From NCBI GenBank assembly GCA_001897675.1, contig MKUE01000136.1:7535-71534 (forward strand): 64,000 nt of DNA, in the 5' to 3' direction. Below the pieces are notes generated by a model, which was given only the letters and a program-made list of their open reading frames with translations, did no database searches and was not told the origin of the DNA. Position numbers and translations under genes: made by a program. This stretch comes from Thiobacillus sp. 65-1059 (GTDB lineage Bacteria; Pseudomonadota; Gammaproteobacteria; Burkholderiales; Thiobacillaceae). Positions 1 through 8,226 of this stretch are shown one piece after another; position 1 is the stretch's first letter, and the number at the start of each line of letters is the position of its first letter.

Positions 1-44
1 GGGTTGGTCGAGACCAGGGTTTTCTCCACTTGCATGATCTTCAT
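1..44 (-). CDS. csoS4A: Carboxysome shell vertex protein CsoS4A, N-terminal fragment
   Basis: Only the first 14 codons lie inside the window; the gene runs off the left edge. They read MKIMQVEKTLVSTN, the typical N-terminus of the CsoS4A pentameric vertex protein (BMV family) that caps alpha-carboxysome shells. The ATG lies 9 nt after the csoSCA stop, with a GAGGCG ribosome-binding sequence overlapping that stop, so the two genes are cotranscribed. The order csoS2-csoSCA-csoS4A is the canonical alpha-carboxysome order. Confidence 0.85.
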   Translation of the reverse strand, partial: MKIMQVEKTLVSTN

Positions 45-53
45 CGCTTCGCC

Positions 54-1628
54 TCAATGCCCATGCGAGTTGGTGTCGATGTCCGAAATGTCTTCCTGCG
101 CACTACCAGGGGCCTTGCCCTGCACCGTCATGCCGCAGAACAACAGGCCTTCCTTGGCGAGCCGCGGGTAGCGCGCCACGATTGCCGCCTTGATCCGCCG
201 GCAGCGCGCCACCGCGCGTTCGCGCGAACCCGGCACCTGCTCGTCGTAGCGGTAGTGGATCGCGATCGGGATCGGCAGGCCGCGCGCCACATTGAGGCCG
301 CTGAAGATCTTGATGCCGACATCCATGTCCGCCGCGCCTTCCTCGATCGTGTGCAGATGGCCGAAGTAGGCGAGATTGCGCAGATGCAGCACATCGAAGC
401 TGTCGCCGATGTTGATGAAGCGCTCGGCGTGGCCGACGTCGGCGTAGCGGCCGTTGTGCTGCGCGCAGACGTAGTCGATCTGCGACAGGTTGTTCGTCAG
501 CAGGCGCTCGATCAGACTGCGCATGCCGGTTTCCGGCGCGCTGCGGCCAGCCTCGCGCACCGCCTCGTCGATCGCCGCGCCGAGGCGCCAGCGCGCTTCC
601 GAAGCGGCCATGCCGGCGGTCTGGCGATACACGGCCAGGTTGTCGACGCAGCACGCGGTGTCCATTTCGCCGTTGGCGTCGGGCACGTGGATCTTGATCG
701 CGTCGTTGTCGGTGTCGACGCCGATCAAGAGCGTCGCCACCGAGGCGCCGCAGCAGAAGCCGTTCTCGATCGCGGTGCGGAACGCGGCCAGGCGGTCGAG
801 GGCGGCCTGGGCGGCCTTCCCGTCGTCGCTGCCGTGCGCGGCGCAGCCCTCGTGATGCGGGTCGGAGCTGCTGAAATGGTAGACCGCGATCTTGAGGTAG
901 CGCGTGCCGGCGTCCGACAGCGTCGGCACGCCTTCGCGGAAGCGGCGCAGCTCGGTCTCGGTCCAGTGCTTGACGTTCAGTTCGACGTCGAACATCGCAC
1001 CGGCGTAGGACTTGCGGCGCACCGCCTGGAGCGGCAGGCGCAGCACGAACTGCAGCAGGCCCTTGAGGCGGCCGTCCGCGCAGGGGCTGATGTCGACCTC
1101 GTGGAAGCCGCATTCGACGAAGAAGCGCTGCATCGCGTCCGCTTCGGCGTGGCCGTTCCAGCGCGCGCTGTAGTCCCGGGCCAGAGTGTGGTAGGTCTGC
1201 AGCACGCTGTGGCCGTAAAGCTTGCGCATGTCGAGGGTGGTCACCCAGGCGTCGGCGAGCACCGTCCCAGGCAATTCGAAACCCAGCCGCTCGCGGGCGA
1301 TCTGCTGCGCCCGCTGCTCGAAGCCGGCCTCGTGCTGCAGCGCGGCGATCTCCTTGAGCGTCGGCACGATGGCGTCGAAACGCTGGCGCACCGTGCGCTC
1401 GTACTCGGCCAGCTCGGCGTTGCGCGCCGCGTCGATCAGCGGATGGGCCTGCGGCGCGCACACGCTGGAGACGCATTCGCCGGCCCTCTCCTGCATGCCG
1501 GGCGGGCAGAAGCTCACACGCTGCGGCCAGCTCGGCAGCGTGTGCGCGGCCGGCGCGGCGCGCATCGCCATGCCCGCCGGGGCGGGTTGGCGCGCGCGCA
1601 TCGCATCGTGACGTTGACGGGTGTTCAT
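54..1628 (-). CDS. csoSCA: Carboxysome shell carbonic anhydrase CsoSCA (CsoS3)
   Basis: This enzyme dehydrates bicarbonate to CO2 inside the alpha-carboxysome, next to RuBisCO. The 524-residue protein has the usual family length. The beta-carbonic-anhydrase zinc site is visible: C183 in SPCADGR with the D185/R187 dyad, H251 in VYHFSS and C262 in HEGC. The H-to-C spacing of 11 matches my recollection of the Halothiobacillus enzyme (C173, H242, C253). The N-terminal ~50 residues are basic and low-complexity, as expected for the segment that contacts RuBisCO in this family. It lies 25 nt after csoS2 and just before csoS4A, so it is part of one cso operon. No zinc ligand is missing, and an active enzyme is expected. 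Confidence 0.96.
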   Translation of the reverse strand: MNTRQRHDAMRARQPAPAGMAMRAAPAAHTLPSWPQRVSFCPPGMQERAGECVSSVCAPQAHPLIDAARNAELAEYERTVRQRFDAIVPTLKEIAALQHEAGFEQRAQQIARERLGFELPGTVLADAWVTTLDMRKLYGHSVLQTYHTLARDYSARWNGHAEADAMQRFFVECGFHEVDISPCADGRLKGLLQFVLRLPLQAVRRKSYAGAMFDVELNVKHWTETELRRFREGVPTLSDAGTRYLKIAVYHFSSSDPHHEGCAAHGSDDGKAAQAALDRLAAFRTAIENGFCCGASVATLLIGVDTDNDAIKIHVPDANGEMDTACCVDNLAVYRQTAGMAASEARWRLGAAIDEAVREAGRSAPETGMRSLIERLLTNNLSQIDYVCAQHNGRYADVGHAERFINIGDSFDVLHLRNLAYFGHLHTIEEGAADMDVGIKIFSGLNVARGLPIPIAIHYRYDEQVPGSRERAVARCRRIKAAIVARYPRLAKEGLLFCGMTVQGKAPGSAQEDISDIDTNSHGH

Positions 1629-1653
1629 GGCGGATCGTCCTCGCTACGCCTCG

Positions 1654-3627
1654 TTAGCCCCGGGCGCCGCCGGACACGGTGATCGTCGCACCCGCGCTGG
1701 CGTTGCCGCTGCTGCCGGTGATGCGGCTGGCGGACGGCTCCGGGGTCTCGACGTCGCGGAAGGCGCGTGCGCTCATCGCGTTGCCGCGCGCATCGCCGCG
1801 CTGGGTCGGATTGCGGCGGGTCGCAGGACCTTCGGTGCCGGTCACGCGGCTGCCGCGGTCCCAGGCGTCGCCGGTGATGTGGCGCTCGCGCCCTTCGCCG
1901 GTGATGCGCTGGGGTGCGGCTTCAGCCGCCGGCTGCGGCGCAGCCGGCACGGCCACGGCAGCCGCCTCGTCGCGGTAGCGGAATTCGGGCGTGCCCGACA
2001 CCAGGCCGGTGGCGCGCGCCAGCGGGCCGGTGATGCGACCGCCTACGCCGTAGGCACTGCCGGTGATGCGGCGGGTCTCGCTAGCCTGCGCGGCGCGCGC
2101 CGGCGACACCACGGAAAAGTCGCCGGTGCGGTTGCCGCCCTGGCCGGCGTCCATCGCGTTGCCGGTGATCGCGGCCGAGCCCTGCGAACCCTCGGGGCCG
2201 CGGCTGCGGAAGGCCTGCGCCATCGGCGCACGACCGCAAGCGGCAGCAGTCTGGCTCTCGCCCTGGTAGGGGGTGCCGCTCACCGGCTGGCAGGCGCCGC
2301 GCTCGTTGCCGGTCATCTTGTCGTCCGGCCCCGGCTGGATGCCGGTGAGGTCGGCGCTGCGGCCGAGGCGGGCACGGTTGATCGCTTCCGCCGCGGTACG
2401 CGCCGCGCAGAACTCGGCGTACTGGTCAGCGCCGATGTAGGACGTCCCGGTCACCGGCTTGCAGGTGCCGTGCTCGTCGCCGGTCACCCGGGACGAGCGG
2501 CCGACCTGGGTACCGGACACGTCGAGCCCCTTGAGGGTGCGCGACACGCCCACCTTGGCCGGCGACTGGTAGGGTTCGGTGCGGCAGTAGGACTTGAATT
2601 CCTCGGTATTGACGTAGTCGGAACCCGTCACGCGCGCGCAGGCACCCGGCTCATCGCCGGAAAGTTTCGATGAGCGACCCGGTAGGGTGCCGCTCACCGG
2701 TGCGCCAGCGCTCGTGCGACGGGTTTCCACCTTTTTTGGGCCGTTGCCCTCCGCGGCAGGGCGCGCCAACGCGTCGGCGTAGGCGCTGCCGGTGATGTGG
2801 CGGGCCGCACCGGATTCGCCGCCGGTCACCGTCACGGTGCGGGCGAGGTCGCTGCCCGACACGGCATTGCGGCCGGCGGTCATGCCCGTCGTCGCCTTTT
2901 CCGGGCGCGGCTCGGGGGCCGTGCCGCAGAATTCGCCGGCCTGTTCGGCGGCGAGGTATTCGGTGCCGGTCACGCGCTTGCAGGTGCCGGTCTCGTCGCC
3001 GGTGACGCGGGTGCTGCGACCGACTTCGGTGCCGGTCACGCGGCGGCCGCGGCTGGTGCTGCTCGTACCGACCTTGGCCGGCGCCGGCTCGGGCAGCGTG
3101 CCGCAGAATTCGCCGAACTGCTCGGCGCCGACGTATTCGGTGCCGGTGACGCTGCGGCAGGTGCCTGCCTCGTTGCCGGTCACGTGCGCGGTGCGCTCGA
3201 CCTGGTTGCCGGTCACGGTGCTGCCGGCCAGCGTCGTGCCGATTTCCACCTTCGGCGGCTCGGGCTTGATGCGGCCGCAGGGGCGGCAGGGCGGCGCGTC
3301 GCCGCGGCCCTTCAACGACTGCTCCATGCGGCGCTGGCGCACGGCGGGGATCGGGTCGAGCGCCACCGGGGTGGCCGGGCGCGCTTCCTCGACGCGTGCG
3401 GAATAGGTCTCGCCGTGCCGGCAGCCGCAGCTCGGGGCGGCGGCGGGCGCCGCAGCGGGGGCGCTGGCGCGCGCCGCCATGCGGGCTTCGGTCGCACTCC
3501 GCGGCGCAGCGGTGGTGCCGGCCTTGAGCGCACTCTTCCCATGGAGGGAGAGCGCCTGGCGGCGGGCGATGGCCGCTTCCCGGCCGCTGAGGCGTTCGCC
3601 CGTGGCGGTTGCAGTCGCTTCACTCAT
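1654..3627 (-). CDS. csoS2: Carboxysome assembly scaffold CsoS2
   Basis: CsoS2 is the disordered scaffold that links RuBisCO to the shell during alpha-carboxysome assembly. The 657-residue protein is shorter than the roughly 870 residues known in Halothiobacillus. One clear N-repeat (about residues 12-36, RRQALSLHGKSAL) and one degenerate one are seen, against four in the model protein, so the RuBisCO-binding region looks reduced. The middle carries six VTGT/VTGDE-type repeats with paired cysteines. The C-terminus ends in the conserved peptide ITGSSGN...TVSGGARG. The ATG has an AAGGAAA ribosome site about 7 nt upstream. An in-frame A AAA AAG heptamer at codons 297-299 suggests programmed frameshifting. 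RuBisCO genes, usually directly upstream, are absent; csoS2 is first in its operon and faces cbbR. Confidence 0.96.
   Translation of the reverse strand: MSEATATATGERLSGREAAIARRQALSLHGKSALKAGTTAAPRSATEARMAARASAPAAAPAAAPSCGCRHGETYSARVEEARPATPVALDPIPAVRQRRMEQSLKGRGDAPPCRPCGRIKPEPPKVEIGTTLAGSTVTGNQVERTAHVTGNEAGTCRSVTGTEYVGAEQFGEFCGTLPEPAPAKVGTSSTSRGRRVTGTEVGRSTRVTGDETGTCKRVTGTEYLAAEQAGEFCGTAPEPRPEKATTGMTAGRNAVSGSDLARTVTVTGGESGAARHITGSAYADALARPAAEGNGPKKVETRRTSAGAPVSGTLPGRSSKLSGDEPGACARVTGSDYVNTEEFKSYCRTEPYQSPAKVGVSRTLKGLDVSGTQVGRSSRVTGDEHGTCKPVTGTSYIGADQYAEFCAARTAAEAINRARLGRSADLTGIQPGPDDKMTGNERGACQPVSGTPYQGESQTAAACGRAPMAQAFRSRGPEGSQGSAAITGNAMDAGQGGNRTGDFSVVSPARAAQASETRRITGSAYGVGGRITGPLARATGLVSGTPEFRYRDEAAAVAVPAAPQPAAEAAPQRITGEGRERHITGDAWDRGSRVTGTEGPATRRNPTQRGDARGNAMSARAFRDVETPEPSASRITGSSGNASAGATITVSGGARG
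2731..2737 (-). other. Putative -1 ribosomal frameshift heptamer in csoS2
   Basis: Read on the coding strand, the codons CCA AAA AAG contain A AAA AAG in the correct phase, the same heptamer that drives -1 slippage in E. coli dnaX. After a -1 shift the frame stays open for 26 codons and then meets TGA, giving a product of about 325 residues beside the 657-residue one. Programmed frameshifting producing CsoS2A and CsoS2B is established for Halothiobacillus. A possible CCGGT/ACCGG hairpin lies about 28 nt downstream; I cannot fold the RNA. Confidence 0.6.
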
Positions 3628-3755
3628 AATCTGGTTTCCTTATGCATCAGCGGTTGATCATTAGGGTCTGACGTCGGGCACACGTGCCTGTTGTCCTTGT
3701 TGCGAACTATAAAGAGGCAATTGCATAATAAAAAATGAATAATATTTATTGTTTT

Positions 3756-3773
3756 CATTCACTATAGTGAATG
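3756..3773. promoter_or_regulatory. 18-bp perfect palindrome, candidate CbbR operator
   Basis: CATTCACTATAGTGAATG is a perfect inverted repeat in the 172-bp AT-rich gap between the divergent csoS2 and cbbR starts. It lies 27 nt upstream of the cbbR ATG and contains a T-N11-A spaced core, as expected for a LysR-type regulator. Autoregulation of cbbR and control of the cso operon from this site is inference. Confidence 0.55.
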
Positions 3774-3799
3774 GATAAACCGACAGAAAAGGACGCGAC

Positions 3800-4750
3800 A
3801 TGAACGTGACGTTTCGCCAATTGCGCCTGCTGGAAGCGGTGGCGCGCCATTCCAGCTTCACCCGCGCCTCCGAGGAACTGCACCTGACCCAGCCCGCGGT
3901 CTCGACCCAGATCAAGCAGCTGGAGGAAGAGGTCGGCATGCCGCTGTTCGAGCAGATGGGCAAGAAGATCTATCTCACCGAGGCCGGCAAGGAGGTCTAC
4001 GCCTTCAGCCGCACCATCGCCCAGCAGTTCCGCGACATCGAATCCGTGCTCGACGACATGAAGGGCGTGAAACGCGGCACGCTCGCGCTCACCGTCACCA
4101 GCACCGGCAAGTATTTCGCGCCCTACCTGCTGGCAGCCTTCCTGAAGCGCCACCCCGGCACCCAGGTGCATCTGGAAGTCACCAACCGCGAGGAAGTCGT
4201 GCAGCAACTGCAGGACAACACGCCGGACATGGCGATCATGGGGACGCCGCCCGAGAACATCGAACTGCAGTCGCAGGCCTTCATGCAGAACCCGCTGGTA
4301 ATCATCGCGCCGCCGGATCACCCGCTCGTCGGCGCCGCCCGCGTGCCGCTCGCCCGCCTGGTCGAGGAAAACTTCATCCTGCGCGAACGTGGCTCCGGCA
4401 CGCGCAATGCCATCGAGCGCTTCTTCGAAGACCGCGGCGTCAAGCTCAATACCTCGATGGAAATGAGCCGCAACGAGGCGATCAAGCACGCGGTGATGGC
4501 CGGGCTGGGGCTGGGCATCGTGTCGCTGCACACGCTGGAATTCGAACTGGCGCTGGGGCGTGTCGCGATCCTCAGCGTCGAGGGCTTCCCGATCATGAAG
4601 GAGTGGTACATGGTCCACCGCAGCGGCAAGCGCATGTCGCCGATCGCGCAGGCCTTCCACGAATTCGTGCTGAACGAGGCCGACCGCATCATGAAGCTGC
4701 CGCAACCGAAGCCGGTGACGCGCTCGCGCCGGCGCGTGACGCGCTCCTGA
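3800..4750 (+). CDS. cbbR: LysR-family regulator, CbbR-like
   Basis: This is a LysR-type transcription factor, very probably CbbR, the activator of Calvin-cycle and carboxysome genes that senses metabolites such as RuBP or NADPH. The 316-residue length is normal. The N-terminal winged helix-turn-helix spans about residues 4-63 (RQLRLLEAVARHSSFTRA; LTQPAVSTQIKQLE). The rest is the type-2 periplasmic-binding-like effector domain, beginning near VKRGTLALTVTSTGKY. It is divergent from csoS2 across a gap with an 18-bp palindrome, the usual position of a LysR regulator and its target. It is followed by a convergent dab operon, a second plausible target. The CbbR assignment comes from the N-terminal sequence and context. 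Confidence 0.88.
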   Translation: MNVTFRQLRLLEAVARHSSFTRASEELHLTQPAVSTQIKQLEEEVGMPLFEQMGKKIYLTEAGKEVYAFSRTIAQQFRDIESVLDDMKGVKRGTLALTVTSTGKYFAPYLLAAFLKRHPGTQVHLEVTNREEVVQQLQDNTPDMAIMGTPPENIELQSQAFMQNPLVIIAPPDHPLVGAARVPLARLVEENFILRERGSGTRNAIERFFEDRGVKLNTSMEMSRNEAIKHAVMAGLGLGIVSLHTLEFELALGRVAILSVEGFPIMKEWYMVHRSGKRMSPIAQAFHEFVLNEADRIMKLPQPKPVTRSRRRVTRS

Positions 4751-4774
4751 CATCGATGCCCCCGGCGGCGGCGT

Positions 4775-5101
4775 TCAGTGCTTGAACTTCACCAGCCGGC
4801 TCACCTGGATGTCGGAGATGAACACCACCCCGGTGTGGCTGCTGAAGAAGGGCGAGAAGCCTTCGAGGATCGGCTCGACCAGTTCGGTCGGCACGGCGAC
4901 GATGATCATGATCAGCACCGCGTCCTCGTTGAACATCAGGTGGCCTTCGTGGAAGCCGTGGCGGCCCTTGCCCGATAGGTTGCCGACGAGGGTGTAGCCG
5001 GTCACCCCGGCGCGGTCGAGCAGGTCGGTGGCGAATTCCTGGTGGGCGCCCTCGAGGATGATCTCGATCTTCTTCACGGGGCTGAGGTTGAGGTGGTTCA
5101 T
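4775..5101 (-). CDS. PII-like protein of the DAB operon (CPII type)
   Basis: A 108-residue small protein with the ferredoxin-like layout of the PII superfamily: VKKIEIILEGAHQEFATDLL for the first strand-helix, a T-loop-like segment around NLSGKGRHGFHEG, and a second strand AVLIMIIVAV. Carboxysome-associated PII-like proteins (CPII) bind adenine nucleotides and bicarbonate; placing this protein in that group is inference from size, sequence and context. The ATG overlaps the dabA stop as ATGA (5098-5101), so it is translationally coupled and probably regulates the bicarbonate uptake complex. No uridylylation tyrosine in the classical GlnB position is recognised. Confidence 0.8.
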   Translation of the reverse strand: MNHLNLSPVKKIEIILEGAHQEFATDLLDRAGVTGYTLVGNLSGKGRHGFHEGHLMFNEDAVLIMIIVAVPTELVEPILEGFSPFFSSHTGVVFISDIQVSRLVKFKH

Positions 5102-8100
5102 AGCGCGAGTTCCTTCTCTTCGACGGCGCCGGCGGCGTGCAGCGCGCGCTGCCGCCAGGCGCCGTCCTCGAATACATGGGCGACATGGGTTTCGGGGTCC
5201 ACCACGGCCATGCGCAGCCAGCCGTTGTGGACGAGATTCCTGACCTTGACCACGCCTTCGATCGCCGCCCGCGCGTGTGCGAACGGCGCCTCGATCACCG
5301 TGAGCAGGCGCAGCGGTTCGTGATAGGGCAAGCCGTCCTTGAGCACGGTCTGCGCCGGCAATCCGGTGCGCAGGTCGGACAGGTTGCCGGTCATGACGCC
5401 GAAGCGGCCGGCGATGTTGTGGTAGACCTTGCTGCCGCTGCCGTAGTGGGCGTTGTCGACCGCCGAGAAGTAGTGCTCCATGTTGATCCACTGCCCCACC
5501 ACCAGCGGGCCGGCGAGGATGTTTTCCAGCAGGCGGCCCCTGGGGTCGCAGCGGTAATCGTAGGAATGCAGGAACACACGGCCCTCGAGGTCGAGCTCGC
5601 CGGTGACGTGACGGCGGCCGATGACGAAGGCCGCGTTGCGCGCCAGCCCCCACTCGGGTCGCACCTGCGACCAGTCCATGGCGTTGCGCCGCGCCAGCCG
5701 GTAGGCGCTCGCCGGATCGGCCTGCCCGCCCGACGCGGCCACGGCTTCATCCAGCGTGGCCATGCGCTCCGCCGCACACAGGCGCGAGGCCGCCTGCAAC
5801 CCGTTGCTCAGGCGTTCGGTGTAGACGAGATGGCTCGGCGGCAGCAGGTCGAGGTCGTACAGGCGCAGTTCGTCGGTGGTGGTGTTGTGGAAGGCCGGCA
5901 CGAACCAGCTGTCGTCGGCAATCGCGATGCCCTGCTCGCGCAGGCGCGCGCGCACCGCCGGCTTGTTGGCGATCTGCGCCAGCACGCGGGCGTTGGTGAT
6001 GCCGTGGTTGCCGCCGCAGGCGCCGCAGTCGAGCGCGGATTCGTAGGGGTTGTTCTCGGAGGTGCTGCCGTGCCCGGCGAGCAGCACGAAGCGCGAGAAA
6101 CCTTCGGTCAGGCCGATCGAGCGCAGCGCCTGGCCGACGAAATGCGCCTGCTCGTCGAGCGTGAAGCCGATGCGCCCGAGGCGCTCGAGCTGGATCTGCG
6201 CATAGCCGCGGTTGATGCGGTAGACCTTGCGCAGGCGCTCGATGAACCGGCGTTCCGCCTCGGCGTTCAGCGCGAAACGCTGCGCGAAGGCGGCGGCCTG
6301 CGGCTGCTTGCCGAGCGCCGTCTCGCGCAGTTCGCGGATCGTCTCGTCGGTGATCGCCTCGCGCTGGATGCCGAGCTCGCGCCCCACCGCCTTGACGATC
6401 AGGGCGCGCTGCAGCGAACGGATGATCGATTCGGCCTGCTCCCGCGACAGCTTGTCGAGCAGCAGGCGGCTGTCCGGCTTGTCGGGATGCAGCCGCTGGC
6501 GCCAGCGGTTGTAGGCGAGCGGCGCGAGGCTCTTGCCGAACATGTCGAGTCCGAACAGCAGGCCGATCGCCTCGACCGTGATGAAAGGCGACAGCACCGA
6601 GGCCTTGAGCTCGTGAACCACCTGCTCCAGGGTCGAGACGAAGGCCTCGTCGTCGGCGCTGCGCGCGATCCCGAGTTCCAGCACCACGTTCTTCGGGCTC
6701 GCCACCACCGGGCAGAGATGCGTCTCGCTGCCCTTCTCCAGCCCGATGAAGCTGACCGGCACACCGAAGAAGCCGGCGATGCCGAAGGTCTGGTAGTCGC
6801 CGACCTTCTCCAGATGGCGACGGATGCGCTCGGAGCGCACGTCGATGCAGAACATCACCTGCGCGAAGGGCCGCTTCTCGCGCGGCGCCGGCCGGGCCAG
6901 GTCGAGGCCGTGCAGCAGCCGGCCCATGTAGCGCGCCTCCAGCGCCGCCAGCCAGATGTGTCCTTCCGCGCGCTCGAAGCGGGCGAGCACTGCAATCAGG
7001 CGGGCAAAATCGTCTGGCGCCAGCCGCAGCAAGGCGTCGGTCATGCCGGCACGCGCACCAAGCTGACGCAGCGCATCGGCATGACGCTGCGCGTCGTGCG
7101 CGCGCTTGCGCGCGAGATACTGCGGCAGCAGGCGGGCGGTGCGCGCCGGCCGCCGCGCGGCGATCGCATCCTCCACCGCGTGTGCCATCTCCGGCAGCAC
7201 GTGGCCGCCGTGGAATTCGCGCCGCAGATAGGCTTCCGCCGGATGCGACTCGACGAAGCGCGCCAGTTCCGCAAGGTTCGCCGGCGTCCCCTTGCGCTCG
7301 GCGTGCTCGCGCAGCAGCGCCAGGCCCAGCACGAGGCGGATCGCGAGATAGTCGACCAGATCGGCGGGATAGTGGCGCGCCCAGTGGTAGTGCTTGGCGC
7401 CCGCGCGCCAGCGGATGAAGCCGGCCCAGCCGTGCAGCCGCGTCAGCTCGCAGGTGAAGTGGTTCATCCAGTCGTCTTCGGGCACGCCGAGCTCGTCCAT
7501 GACGTGGGCGATGATGCCCTCCGGCGTGTCGTCGGCGGCGAGGATGCGCTTGATGTGCAGGCCGCGGATGAACAGCCGCAGATTGCGCCGCGCCACCGCA
7601 CTCCAGGCGGCGAACAGGCCTTGTTCGCGCCCCGGCATCTGCCACACCGACTGGCCCTCGTCGAAGAAGTCGAGACAGCTCTTGATCACCAGTTCGTCGA
7701 GCGTCGCGCCGATCTCGGTGCCGAACAGCATGTCGACGATGGCGTAGAGCGGCCGGCCCGGCGGCATGTCGGCGCCGACCTGCGCCGCCAGCGCCGTGCC
7801 GCCGATCTCGCGCGGCGGCAGCGCCAGGCCGGCCAGCACGGCATGGATGTCGGCCGCGTCGGCGAGTGCGGGCGGCGCGCCGATCGGCGTCTCGATTCCG
7901 GTCAGCAGCATCATCAGCAGGCGCTGCAGATCGAGTCCCGCGATGTCCCGCTGCCCGACCAGGAAGCGCGCCACCTGGCCCGCCAGCACGGCGCGGTCGA
8001 CCTTGCCCGCGGCCAGATGGCGCTGCTGGAGTGCGCGCGGCAGATAGCCGCGCGCACGGAACAGGCGCTCGCCCGCCGCCACGGCCTGGTCGAACGGCAG

Positions 8101-8226
8101 GTGCTCCAGCCCGTAGAGCGGGTTGTGGTGGATGAAGGTGCGCATCGGCCAGAAGTAGGGGATCGGCTCCCCGGCGACGTGGACGATGGCGCGGATCTTG
8201 AGACGCCGCCCGAGCGCAAGGTTCAC
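5098..8226 (-). CDS. dabA: DabA, cytoplasmic subunit of the DAB inorganic-carbon pump (DUF2309)
   Basis: DabA couples with the membrane protein DabB to take up inorganic carbon; it is thought to act as a vectorial, carbonic-anhydrase-like zinc protein. The 1042-residue protein carries the expected ligand set: C460 and D462 in MFCIDVRSE, H719 in LAGHGSTSE and C734 in LDCGACGG. The H-to-C interval of 15 equals that recalled for Halothiobacillus DabA2 (H524, C539). The start is GTG at 8226, chosen because it overlaps the upstream stop as GTGA and is preceded by GGGAGGGG. The longer open frame upstream lies inside the neighbouring membrane gene and is not used. Confidence 0.93.
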   Translation of the reverse strand: MNLALGRRLKIRAIVHVAGEPIPYFWPMRTFIHHNPLYGLEHLPFDQAVAAGERLFRARGYLPRALQQRHLAAGKVDRAVLAGQVARFLVGQRDIAGLDLQRLLMMLLTGIETPIGAPPALADAADIHAVLAGLALPPREIGGTALAAQVGADMPPGRPLYAIVDMLFGTEIGATLDELVIKSCLDFFDEGQSVWQMPGREQGLFAAWSAVARRNLRLFIRGLHIKRILAADDTPEGIIAHVMDELGVPEDDWMNHFTCELTRLHGWAGFIRWRAGAKHYHWARHYPADLVDYLAIRLVLGLALLREHAERKGTPANLAELARFVESHPAEAYLRREFHGGHVLPEMAHAVEDAIAARRPARTARLLPQYLARKRAHDAQRHADALRQLGARAGMTDALLRLAPDDFARLIAVLARFERAEGHIWLAALEARYMGRLLHGLDLARPAPREKRPFAQVMFCIDVRSERIRRHLEKVGDYQTFGIAGFFGVPVSFIGLEKGSETHLCPVVASPKNVVLELGIARSADDEAFVSTLEQVVHELKASVLSPFITVEAIGLLFGLDMFGKSLAPLAYNRWRQRLHPDKPDSRLLLDKLSREQAESIIRSLQRALIVKAVGRELGIQREAITDETIRELRETALGKQPQAAAFAQRFALNAEAERRFIERLRKVYRINRGYAQIQLERLGRIGFTLDEQAHFVGQALRSIGLTEGFSRFVLLAGHGSTSENNPYESALDCGACGGNHGITNARVLAQIANKPAVRARLREQGIAIADDSWFVPAFHNTTTDELRLYDLDLLPPSHLVYTERLSNGLQAASRLCAAERMATLDEAVAASGGQADPASAYRLARRNAMDWSQVRPEWGLARNAAFVIGRRHVTGELDLEGRVFLHSYDYRCDPRGRLLENILAGPLVVGQWINMEHYFSAVDNAHYGSGSKVYHNIAGRFGVMTGNLSDLRTGLPAQTVLKDGLPYHEPLRLLTVIEAPFAHARAAIEGVVKVRNLVHNGWLRMAVVDPETHVAHVFEDGAWRQRALHAAGAVEEKELAL

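Noticed and set aside
30..1682. Long plus-strand frame opposite csoSCA
   Set aside because: Shadow of csoSCA, whose zinc ligands confirm the minus strand.
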